The notes beneath the pieces are model-generated. The model was not told where the DNA came from. It was given only the letters and a program-made list of their open reading frames with translations, and did no database searches. The position numbers and the translations under genes are program-made. Below are positions 1-5,157 of a stretch of DNA of 5,632 bases, one piece after another. Position 1 is the first letter of the stretch, and every line of letters begins with the position of its first letter. This DNA comes from Spirochaetaceae bacterium (GTDB taxonomy: Bacteria > Spirochaetota > Spirochaetia > Treponematales > Breznakiellaceae): contig JAIRZA010000175.1 in assembly GCA_031267475.1 (NCBI GenBank), positions 1 through 5,632 of the forward strand, written 5' to 3'.

Positions 1-266
1 CGGCCTATGTACATCAGCAGGCGCAGCGCCATATTGGGATTGATTGTTGACTGGTGTTCGATTAGGACTATCTGTTTTTTGCGGAATTCGAATGACACGT
101 CGTTCACTTTATCAAGAAATATAATGTCTCGCAGGGTGTTGATTTTTATGTCGCCGGCATCCGTGTAGTTTGTTCCTTCGATGGCGTTGTACAATTCTAA
201 TAGGCGCTCTTCGTTGTTGAAAAGAAGAGTAAAAACGCTGTCTTTATATCCGCGGTTTACTTCCAT
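1..266 (-). CDS. Rpn-family PD-(D/E)XK nuclease / putative transposase, N-terminal part (runs off left edge)
   Basis: This is the N-terminal 88 residues of a protein that continues beyond position 1. The opening (GYKDSVFTLLF, then LELYNAIEGTNYTD) and the later VNDVSFEF and VLIEHQSTINPNMALRLL segments are the signature of the Rpn/YhgA-like family annotated as recombination-promoting nuclease or PD-(D/E)XK transposase. D56 (in NDVSF) and E70-H-Q72 (in IEHQST) fit the nuclease core, with Q in place of the usual K; this assignment is by motif only. The start is well fixed: an in-frame stop (TAA, 276-278) lies four codons upstream and the ATG at 264-266 is the only start between. No Shine-Dalgarno sequence precedes it. 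Such genes are often multicopy and fast-evolving in spirochaetes and gut bacteria. It is downstream of ppdK, across a palindrome-rich gap. Intactness beyond the edge cannot be judged. Confidence 0.85.
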   Translation of the reverse strand, partial: MEVNRGYKDSVFTLLFNNEERLLELYNAIEGTNYTDAGDIKINTLRDIIFLDKVNDVSFEFRKKQIVLIEHQSTINPNMALRLLMYIG

Positions 267-272
267 AAGGTT

Positions 273-301
273 ATTTTACACGCCTTTTTGTCAGGGCGCA
301 A
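273..301 (-). promoter_or_regulatory. possible promoter of the Rpn gene (leaderless?)
   Basis: On the minus strand TTGCGC (296-301) and TAAAAT (273-278) are separated by 17 bp. The -10 matches 5/6 of the sigma-70 consensus but the -35 only 3/6. Transcription would begin at about 266-267, that is, on the ATG itself. This would fit the absence of a ribosome binding site and imply a leaderless message. It is weak evidence; chance is a real alternative. Confidence 0.25.
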
Positions 302-309
302 TGATTTTG

Positions 310-334
310 GCTCAACGCGCAAAGCGCGTTGAGC
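310..334. repeat. perfect palindrome, 11-bp arms, AAA loop
   Basis: The arm GCTCAACGCGC (310-320) and its exact reverse complement (324-334) flank the 3-nt loop AAA. It lies three bases from the next palindrome. Confidence 0.9.
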
Positions 335-337
335 TCC

Positions 338-362
338 GGAGTTTGCGCATAGCGCAAACTCC
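338..362. repeat. 25-bp palindromic element, copy 1 (loop ATA)
   Basis: The arm GGAGTTTGCGC (338-348) pairs perfectly with 352-362 around the loop ATA. The same element recurs at 442-466 with identical arms and a different loop. Confidence 0.92.
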
Positions 363-441
363 AAGGCTTTGTTGTATAAGAAGACTCGCGGGACACTACC
401 GCGTAGCGGATATGAAACCCGCTGGCGGGCGCGTGTGCTTC

Positions 442-466
442 GGAGTTTGCGCGGAGCGCAAACTCC
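442..466. repeat. 25-bp palindromic element, copy 2 (loop GGA)
   Basis: The arms are identical to those of the copy at 338-362 (GGAGTTTGCGC and its reverse complement), but the loop is GGA. Both stems are perfectly conserved while the loop differs, which suggests selection or copying of the stem. Confidence 0.92.
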
Positions 467-507
467 ATGTCTTTTTCGTATCGGCTTCAGCCCCTGCAAA
501 GGCATGG

Positions 508-526
508 AGTTTCGCTACGCGAAACT
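508..526. repeat. palindrome, 8-bp arms, TAC loop (degenerate relative of the 25-bp element)
   Basis: AGTTTCGC (508-515) and its reverse complement (519-526) flank TAC. The preceding bases give GGAGTTTCGC, a shortened version of the GGAGTTTGCGC arm at 338 and 442. Confidence 0.85.
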
Positions 527-531
527 TCTAA

Positions 532-554
532 AGCAAAATGCGCAGCATTTTGCT
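532..554. repeat. perfect palindrome, 10-bp arms, GCA loop
   Basis: AGCAAAATGC (532-541) pairs exactly with 545-554 around GCA. On the minus strand it is the second hairpin after the ppdK stop and is followed by only a short TTT, so it is not a convincing intrinsic terminator. Confidence 0.88.
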
Positions 555-564
555 ACGCTTGCGG

Positions 565-590
565 CACAGTTTGCTTTCCGGCAAGCTGTG
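565..590 (-). repeat. stem-loop immediately after the ppdK stop codon
   Basis: CACAGTTTGC (565-574) pairs with GCAAGCTGTG (581-590) at nine Watson-Crick positions plus one G-T, around a 6-nt loop. It begins one base past the ppdK stop codon. There is no T-run after it on the minus strand, so a Rho-independent terminator is not supported; a 3'-end stabilising hairpin is possible. Confidence 0.7.
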
Positions 591-591
591 T

Positions 592-3282
592 TTACGCTTT
601 GTTGCGTATGACTGCTTGAGCGCCCGCAAGACGGGCTACCGGGACGCGGAAGGGTGAGCATGATGTGTAGTTGACTCCGGAACGGTAGCAGAAATCTATT
701 GTCGCGGGGTCTCCGCCGTGTTCGCCGCAAACGCCTATTTTTAGATCGTTTTTTGTTTCGCGTCCTTCTTTGATGGCAAACTGCATCAATTTGCCAACGC
801 CGTTTTCATCGATGGATTTGAATGGGTCTACGTCGAGTACGTGTTTTTCGAGGTAGCTTGGAAGAAACGAGCCTATGTCGTCGCGGCTGAACGCGAATGT
901 CATCTGGGTGAGGTCGTTTGTGCCAAAGCTGTAAAAATCGGCGTATTTGGCTACGTGCGCGGAGGTGATTGCGGCGCGTGGTACTTCTATCATTGTGCCT
1001 ATGCTAATGGGTAGCTCTATGCCCGCCTTGTCCATTACGCGCTTTAGAACCTCTTCGGCGTTCGGGCGAAGTAGTTTGAGTTCACGGGCGCTCATAACGA
1101 TGGGTATCATTATTTCGGGGTGGGCTTTGATGTCTTTTTTGATACATTCGCAGGCGGCAAGCGCGATGGCTTCGACCTGCATATCGTAGATTTCGGGGTA
1201 TGTGATGGCAAGGCGGCAGCCGCGGTGTCCCAGCATTGGGTTTGCTTCGTGAAGTTTGGCGATTTTTGGCTCAAGGGTTCTTGGTGAAACGCCTAAATGT
1301 TCCGCAAGTTCGGCTATTTCCGGCTTTGTTTTGGGTAAAAATTCATGGAGCGGCGGGTCAAGCAGGCGGATTGTAACTGGTTTGCCGTTCATTGCCTTGA
1401 ATATGCCTATAAAATCTTTTTTTTGCAGCGGCAGTATTTTTTTGAGCGCCGCTTTGCGTTCTTCAAGTGTATCGGCGAGTATCATAGCGCGGAAATGAAT
1501 TAGTTTTGCCTTGTCAAAGAACATATGTTCGGTGCGGCAGAGTCCTACGCCGTCAGCGCCGAACTCGAACGCTCTTGCCGCGTCTTCTGGTTGATCGGCG
1601 TTTGCGAATATTTTAAAGCCTTTAAGGCCGCCGCGTTCCGAATCGGCGCCACGTTCCGAGGCGGCGCTGCGTTCCGAAGCGGCGCGAATTTCGTCGCACC
1701 AGTTAAGAAAGGTTTCCATGTCTTTATCCAGCTTGGGTTTAACGAGTTTTAGTTTTTCGCCGTATACATAGCCCGAAGAGCCGTCAATTGTTATCCAATC
1801 GCCTTCTTTAAATGTTTTAACGCCGATTTTGACTTTTTTGCCTTGCACAGATACTTCTTTCGCTCCGGCAACGCAGGGGGTTCCCATGCCGCGGGCGACA
1901 ACTGCGGCATGGCTCGTCATGCCGCCTGTTGATGTAAGGATGCCTTGTGAAACGACCATGCCGCCAATGTCTTCAGGGCTTGTGTCTTGCCGGACGAGTA
2001 ATACTTTTTCGCCTTTTTTATGCCATTCTTCCGCTTCGCCGGCGGTAAATACGATGCGTCCGCAGGCTGCGCCCGGAGACGCGTTTAGTCCTTTTGTAAG
2101 TGGTTTGGCGGCTTTTAGTGTTTTTGGGTCTATCATGGGGTGGAGGAGTTGGTCGATGTGCTCCGGTCCTACGTGCATGATGGCGGTTTCTTTGTCGAGA
2201 AGTCCTTCCGCAACCATGTCTAACGCGCATTTTACCGCGGCTGCGCCGGCCCGTTTGCCGTTTCGTGTTTGCAACAGGTATAATTTGCCTTGCTGGATTG
2301 TAAATTCCATGTCCTGCATATCGCGGAAGTGATTTTCTAGTGTGTTTCTGATGTTGACAAGTTGAGCGTACACGTCGGGATTGTGTTTTTCTAGTTGAGA
2401 GAGTTTTTGCGGGGTGCGAATGCCGGCGACAACGTCTTCTCCTTGCGCGTTCATCAAATATTCGCCATAAAACTTATTCTCGCCGGTGGAGGGATCGCGG
2501 CTGAAACAGACGCCTGTTCCGGAATCATCGCCAAAATTACCAAAGACCATTGACTGTACGGTTACGGCGGTGCCTTTTAAGCCGTGTATGTCGTTTAATT
2601 CGCGGTACTTTACGGCGCGTTCGTTCATCCATGAGCCGAAAACGGCGTTAATGGCGCCCCATAGTTGCTCGTTTGGTTCTTGTGGAAAGTCTTCTTTTGT
2701 AAATTTTTTGACAATTTTTTTGTACTCGCTTACTAGTTTTTCGAGGTCGGCGGCTGTAAGGTCTGTATCGTATTGTATTTTCCGCTCCGCCTTGACGGCT
2801 CTGATTGCTTGTTCGAATATTTCATGCGGCACGCCCATAACTACATCCCCGTACATCTGTATAAAGCGCCGGTACGCATCCCAAGCAAAGCGGGGATTGT
2901 CTGTTCTGTTTGCTAGTCCATGAACTGCTTTATCGTTCATTCCTAGATTCAGAATCGTGTCCATCATTCCTGGCATGGAAACCGCCGCCCCTGAACGTAC
3001 TGATACAAGCAAGGGGTTGCCGGCGTCGCCTAATTTCATGCCCATTAGATTTTCTAATCTTTCAAGGTTTTCGTATACAGCGTTTTTCACTTCTTCCGTG
3101 TACTGCTGTCCGTTCTTGTAATAGGCGGCGCATACTTCTGTAGAAATTGTGAAACCGGGTGGTACGGGAACGCCTAAATTAGTCATCTCGGCAAGATTAG
3201 CGCCTTTTCCTCCAAGCAGCGATTTCATTTCCGCGCTGCCGTCCGCTTGTCCGTCTCCAAAAAAATACACATCTTTTAACAT
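592..3282 (-). CDS. ppdK: pyruvate, phosphate dikinase
   Basis: Interconverts pyruvate, ATP and phosphate with PEP, AMP and pyrophosphate in the cytosol; in many anaerobes and spirochaetes it acts at the glycolytic pyruvate step. The 896-residue protein is collinear with the family: an N-terminal ATP-grasp part (GGKGANLAEM at 24-33; R96 in SVRSGAAVSMPG), the swivelling phosphohistidine domain (GGMTSHAAVVARG, catalytic H458), and a C-terminal PEP/pyruvate barrel (GLCRTEHMFF with R583; HRGCRLA; SFGTNDLTQMTF; CGEHGGDP with catalytic C852). The start at 3282 is preferred over the ATG at 3294 because GGAGG (3288-3292) sits 5 nt before it and overlaps the upstream ATG. A strong extended -10 lies just upstream. 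The protein is about 20 residues longer than the Clostridium symbiosum enzyme, largely because of the 18-residue repeat insertion at 534-551. It otherwise looks intact, with the usual C-terminus (RVPVARLAGAQAVIRNKA). Confidence 0.98.
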   Translation of the reverse strand: MLKDVYFFGDGQADGSAEMKSLLGGKGANLAEMTNLGVPVPPGFTISTEVCAAYYKNGQQYTEEVKNAVYENLERLENLMGMKLGDAGNPLLVSVRSGAAVSMPGMMDTILNLGMNDKAVHGLANRTDNPRFAWDAYRRFIQMYGDVVMGVPHEIFEQAIRAVKAERKIQYDTDLTAADLEKLVSEYKKIVKKFTKEDFPQEPNEQLWGAINAVFGSWMNERAVKYRELNDIHGLKGTAVTVQSMVFGNFGDDSGTGVCFSRDPSTGENKFYGEYLMNAQGEDVVAGIRTPQKLSQLEKHNPDVYAQLVNIRNTLENHFRDMQDMEFTIQQGKLYLLQTRNGKRAGAAAVKCALDMVAEGLLDKETAIMHVGPEHIDQLLHPMIDPKTLKAAKPLTKGLNASPGAACGRIVFTAGEAEEWHKKGEKVLLVRQDTSPEDIGGMVVSQGILTSTGGMTSHAAVVARGMGTPCVAGAKEVSVQGKKVKIGVKTFKEGDWITIDGSSGYVYGEKLKLVKPKLDKDMETFLNWCDEIRAASERSAASERGADSERGGLKGFKIFANADQPEDAARAFEFGADGVGLCRTEHMFFDKAKLIHFRAMILADTLEERKAALKKILPLQKKDFIGIFKAMNGKPVTIRLLDPPLHEFLPKTKPEIAELAEHLGVSPRTLEPKIAKLHEANPMLGHRGCRLAITYPEIYDMQVEAIALAACECIKKDIKAHPEIMIPIVMSARELKLLRPNAEEVLKRVMDKAGIELPISIGTMIEVPRAAITSAHVAKYADFYSFGTNDLTQMTFAFSRDDIGSFLPSYLEKHVLDVDPFKSIDENGVGKLMQFAIKEGRETKNDLKIGVCGEHGGDPATIDFCYRSGVNYTSCSPFRVPVARLAGAQAVIRNKA
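1630..1683 (-). repeat. 3 x 18-bp in-frame tandem repeat inside ppdK (hexapeptide A-[AD]-S-E-R-[SG])
   Basis: Three contiguous 18-bp units (1666-1683, 1648-1665, 1630-1647) encode AASERS, AASERG and ADSERG, residues 534-551 of PpdK. Every unit contains TCGGAACG; variation sits mainly at codon third positions and in the second and last codons. The spacing between catalytic His and Cys is 394 residues here, against 376 from the known C. symbiosum positions (H455, C831). The excess of 18 equals the repeat length, so this is an insertion. It falls at the linker between the swivelling domain and the PEP-binding domain, where extra hydrophilic residues would be tolerated. Confidence 0.9.
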
Positions 3283-3287
3283 AAAAA

Positions 3288-3292
3288 CCTCC
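3288..3292 (-). promoter_or_regulatory. ppdK ribosome binding site
   Basis: GGAGG on the minus strand, 5 nt upstream of the ATG at 3280-3282. It decides the start: the alternative in-frame ATG at 3292-3294 overlaps it and has no Shine-Dalgarno sequence of its own. Confidence 0.88.
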
Positions 3293-3305
3293 ATGAATTT
3301 ACTAG

Positions 3306-3314
3306 ATTATAGCA
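3306..3314 (-). promoter_or_regulatory. ppdK promoter, extended -10
   Basis: The minus strand reads TGCTATAAT: a perfect -10 hexamer (3306-3311) with the TG extension one base upstream (3313-3314). No good -35 is present at 17-bp spacing (TATATT), as is usual for extended -10 promoters. Predicted initiation is near 3299, giving a leader of about 17 nt that just includes the ribosome binding site. It lies in the 82-bp gap after the acyltransferase stop, so ppdK probably has its own promoter. Confidence 0.7.
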
Positions 3315-3364
3315 TTGTAAAAATCAAAAATATAAGAGGTATTGTGTTTTGAAATAATTGTCTT

Positions 3365-4426
3365 TCAGCGTCTTAGCGCCTTTTTTTCTATGAAGTGCCA
3401 CGACATATACGCCATGCTGAAGACTGTTCCCATAGCGATTAGAATTACCGCGTATTTGCTCGAATTATAATAACCAAGCGCTATGAATATTTTTAACAAA
3501 GGGCCGTGAAATATGTATATTCCGTATGAATAGTCGTCGTATTTTCCTACGTTTTGCAGGCGCGGAAAGTTAAATGCTACGAATATAATTGTAGCGCCAA
3601 GCGCGGCCGGTAGAAGAAACTCCAACAGTGTATTGAATGTAAATATATATTCCAGTACGACTATGATCAGCGCCGGCGCTATAAAATATTTTTGATGTTT
3701 TTTTATCCATTCAAAATTTATGAGGCAAAATATGCCTGTTGCAAAATAGGCTATATAGCCGGAGGCTTCTTTTATGCCATGCAGTATCCTTCCGCTGTTA
3801 AGATTTTGAGTGATTATTTCCCAGAATTCGGCGTAGAAAAATCCGAAGATGTATGCGGCGGCTAGCGCGATGTTGATTCGTTTGCGTGTTTTTAGTTTGG
3901 TAAGCGCGAAAACTATCAGCGGCACGAGTATGTAAAAAAATACTTCTATTCGTATTGTCCAAAGGGACCCGTTTATTTCGAATATTCGTTTATCTTCGCC
4001 GAATCCCATCGAATTCGCCCCAAAAACGCCGGGTAATCCGGTATGCGCGAAATTTAAGAAGCATAAATTGGCAACGATGTATTTATACAGCGCGGGGGAG
4101 GTGAAATACTCACGCGCCGGCAGGCTGGAAAAAAACACAAGTCCCGCCGCGCACAGGAGTATCAAAAGGCAGTACGCGGGCAGGAGTCTGCGGCAGCGTT
4201 TTATAAAGTATTCTTTTATGCTTTTGGACGCGGCATAGCTTCTTGTTATTAAAAATCCGCTGATAATAAAGAAACCGCACACCGCGACGTGTCCGTTAAA
4301 CAGCATGCTTAATGGATACTGGTACACGGTATACATAGAGTGTCCTATGGCGACGGAAAATGCGAAAAAAAGGCGTAAAAAATTAAAATTGTTGTTTCTA
4401 TCTATGCTGACATTTATAATTGAATT
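3365..4426 (-). CDS. AT3-family membrane acyltransferase (OafA/YrhL-like), frame interrupted at the 5' end by a poly-C tract
   Basis: An integral-membrane acyltransferase (Acyl_transf_3) that would transfer acetyl or another acyl group onto a cell-surface or exported glycan; the substrate cannot be told. The given extent is the open frame from the homopolymer tract to the stop. Numbering from its first codon, the first helix holds R18 and H29, exactly the R-X10-H motif of the family, followed by FFIISGFLI (52-60) and about ten hydrophobic segments. The C-terminus is basic (EKKALRR). The first in-frame ATG (4334-4336, residue 31) falls after the R-X10-H motif, so starting there would give a 323-residue protein lacking catalytic residues. 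No ATG, GTG or TTG lies in frame between the tract and R18. The likely true start is the ATG at 4456-4458, out of frame with 14 C; with 15 C the product would be 364 residues, a normal family length. An unusual start codon (ATT or ATA) or a sequencing error are the alternatives. Confidence 0.88.
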   Translation of the reverse strand, partial: NSIINVSIDRNNNFNFLRLFFAFSVAIGHSMYTVYQYPLSMLFNGHVAVCGFFIISGFLITRSYAASKSIKEYFIKRCRRLLPAYCLLILLCAAGLVFFSSLPAREYFTSPALYKYIVANLCFLNFAHTGLPGVFGANSMGFGEDKRIFEINGSLWTIRIEVFFYILVPLIVFALTKLKTRKRINIALAAAYIFGFFYAEFWEIITQNLNSGRILHGIKEASGYIAYFATGIFCLINFEWIKKHQKYFIAPALIIVVLEYIFTFNTLLEFLLPAALGATIIFVAFNFPRLQNVGKYDDYSYGIYIFHGPLLKIFIALGYYNSSKYAVILIAMGTVFSMAYMSWHFIEKKALRR

Positions 4427-4440
4427 GGGGGGGGGGGGGG
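4427..4440. repeat. homopolymeric tract, 14 G (14 C on the coding strand), candidate phase-variation switch
   Basis: Fourteen consecutive G on the plus strand between the candidate start codon (4456-4458) and the conserved coding region of the acyltransferase. Tracts of this length are prone to slipped-strand mispairing. With 14 C the upstream ATG reads a 14-residue peptide (MPVVVSPPPPPIQL) to a TAA at 4414-4416. With 12 or 15 C it would read through five or fewer prolines into the acyltransferase. With 13 C it also terminates early. Confidence 0.85.
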
Positions 4441-4455
4441 ACTTACAACTACAGG

Positions 4456-4458
4456 CAT
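4456..4458 (-). promoter_or_regulatory. candidate translation start of the phase-variable acyltransferase
   Basis: This ATG is the only canonical start upstream of the tract that could enter the acyltransferase by tract-length change: its frame opens after a TAA at 4468-4470, and the other two upstream frames contain no ATG, GTG or TTG near the tract. No good Shine-Dalgarno sequence precedes it (only GAG 2 nt away), which is the main weakness of the assignment. Confidence 0.5.
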
Positions 4459-4460
4459 AC

Positions 4461-4488
4461 TCGGTTTTTATTATTTCATTAAAACCGA
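4461..4488. promoter_or_regulatory. inverted repeat just upstream of the acyltransferase start (possible operator or leader hairpin)
   Basis: TCGGTTTT (4461-4468) and its exact reverse complement AAAACCGA (4481-4488) are separated by 12 A/T-rich bases. On the minus strand the element ends 2 nt before the candidate ATG. It could be a repressor-binding dyad or an mRNA hairpin controlling access to the start. No clear sigma-70 promoter could be placed around it (TATAGA at 4495-4500 lacks a good -35). Confidence 0.5.
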
Positions 4489-4507
4489 ATCGTGTCTATA
4501 CGAGGTT

Positions 4508-4543
4508 TTTCATACGCCGCGCTGGTTTGCGCGGCGTATGAAA
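4508..4543. terminator. strong hairpin downstream of pncA (terminator-like, no U-run)
   Basis: TTTCATACGCCGCGC (4508-4522) pairs perfectly over 15 bp with 4529-4543 around a 6-nt loop. It begins 4 nt after the pncA stop codon, where a terminator would be expected. On the minus strand the stem is followed by AACCTCG and on the plus strand by CCGG, so neither side has the T-run of a classical Rho-independent terminator. It may still mark the transcript end or stabilise the 3' end. It could instead be another GC-cored palindromic repeat like those at 310-590. Confidence 0.55.
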
Positions 4544-4547
4544 CCGG

Positions 4548-5147
4548 TTAAATCATTATTACTCCAGCGTTCTTCATTGTATGTATGGCTTTTTCAACGG
4601 AGCCTTCTGGATAATTTACGCCGCGTACAGCATCACGAAGGATGTACACGGTGAATCCTAATTTTATGGCGTCCATCGCTGAAAAAAATACGCAGTAGTC
4701 CGTGGCAAGTCCGCCCAGATAAACTGTTTCAATGTTGAGTCCTTTAAGAAAAGCGCCTAGTCCTGTTGTTGTTTTACGGTCGTTCTCAAAAAACGCGGAA
4801 TAAGAATCGAGGGATGGGCGGAAACCTTTGCGTATGATTAGCGTAACGGGTTTCATATCTAAATCTTTATGAAATTCCGCGCCCGCGCTGCCTTGTACGC
4901 AGTGGTCAGGCCAGAGGACTTCGCCTTCCGCCGGTGTTCTGCCGCTGGAAATGAAGGACGAATGTCCCGCAGGATGCCAGTCCTGCGTTGCCACCACAGG
5001 AGCGCAGGCTGTTTTGAAGCGTCCGGCTATCTCGTTAAGCGGAGTTATCACACTGTCGCCGTCTGCTACCGCAAGAGCGCCTCCCGGACAAAAGTCATTC
5101 TGCACGTCTACTTCCAGCAAAGCTGATTTTGTAAAATCGATGTTCAT
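4548..5147 (-). CDS. pncA: nicotinamidase (isochorismatase-like cysteine hydrolase)
   Basis: Hydrolyses nicotinamide to nicotinic acid and ammonia, the entry to Preiss-Handler NAD salvage; cytosolic. The 199-residue protein has the PncA pattern: catalytic D14 in VDVQNDFCPGGALAV, metal-ligand motif D56-W-H58 with H62 (QDWHPAGHSSF) and H82 (WPDHCVQG), catalytic K107 (IIRKGF), and the cis-peptide/nucleophile segment GLATDYC with C152. All expected catalytic and metal residues are present, which favours true nicotinamidase over generic isochorismatase-fold hydrolases. The start at 5147 is chosen over the ATG at 5165 because AGGAGG lies 4 nt upstream of it and homologues begin near this point. It lies 8 bp downstream of the AmiS/UreI-like channel gene, so the two are almost certainly co-transcribed and probably translationally coupled. 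No pncB is seen in the window. Confidence 0.95.
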   Translation of the reverse strand: MNIDFTKSALLEVDVQNDFCPGGALAVADGDSVITPLNEIAGRFKTACAPVVATQDWHPAGHSSFISSGRTPAEGEVLWPDHCVQGSAGAEFHKDLDMKPVTLIIRKGFRPSLDSYSAFFENDRKTTTGLGAFLKGLNIETVYLGGLATDYCVFFSAMDAIKLGFTVYILRDAVRGVNYPEGSVEKAIHTMKNAGVIMI

Positions 5148-5151
5148 TTGT

Positions 5152-5157
5152 CCTCCT
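5152..5157 (-). promoter_or_regulatory. pncA ribosome binding site overlapping the upstream stop codon
   Basis: AGGAGG on the minus strand, 4 nt before the pncA ATG (5145-5147). It overlaps the TAG stop (5156-5158) of the channel gene, an arrangement that allows translational coupling, and it decides the pncA start. Confidence 0.9.

Larger units (their letters stand above)
299..591. repeat. cluster of hairpin-forming palindromic repeats between ppdK and the Rpn gene
   Basis: This gene-free stretch contains at least six strong stem-loops placed almost end to end (310-334, 338-362, 442-466, 508-526, 532-554, 565-590) plus short ones (399-409 with CCGC arms; 418-429 with CCCGC arms). Five of the six strong ones share one design: a GC-rich core (GCGC or CGC) around a 3-nt loop, with an A/T-richer outer stem. 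Two are copies of the same element. Outer sequences also cross-match: the flank at 458-469 is nearly complementary to 503-515, so larger folds are possible. The layout resembles REP/BIME-type intergenic palindromes. Open frames in this stretch are by-products of the palindromes and do not look like proteins. Confidence 0.8.

Noticed and set aside
181..531. Plus-strand open frame of 116 codons, and minus-strand frames at 257-505 and 271-468
   Set aside because: They run through the palindrome cluster and, for the plus-strand one, antisense to the Rpn gene. The compositions (repeated cysteine/arginine-rich pieces mirrored on both strands) follow from the palindromes, and no RBS or family resemblance is visible.
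310..590. CRISPR array
   Set aside because: The repeats are self-complementary hairpins of differing sequence with irregular spacing; there is no constant direct repeat with unique spacers of uniform length.
532..590. Rho-independent terminator of ppdK
   Set aside because: Two hairpins follow the stop codon but neither is followed by a run of T on the minus strand; kept as repeats only.
1829..2332. Plus-strand open frame of 167 codons inside ppdK
   Set aside because: Antisense shadow of a highly conserved enzyme; no RBS and no recognisable protein features.
3292..3294. Upstream ATG of ppdK giving four extra residues
   Set aside because: It overlaps the GGAGG that serves the next ATG and would be only a few bases from the predicted transcript start.
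4334..4336. First in-frame ATG as the acyltransferase start
   Set aside because: It would delete the first membrane helix and the R-X10-H motif, while the frame upstream clearly encodes them.
4411..4413. ATG between the poly-C tract and the acyltransferase conserved region
   Set aside because: It is out of frame with the acyltransferase and stops after three codons (ATG TCA GCA TAG).
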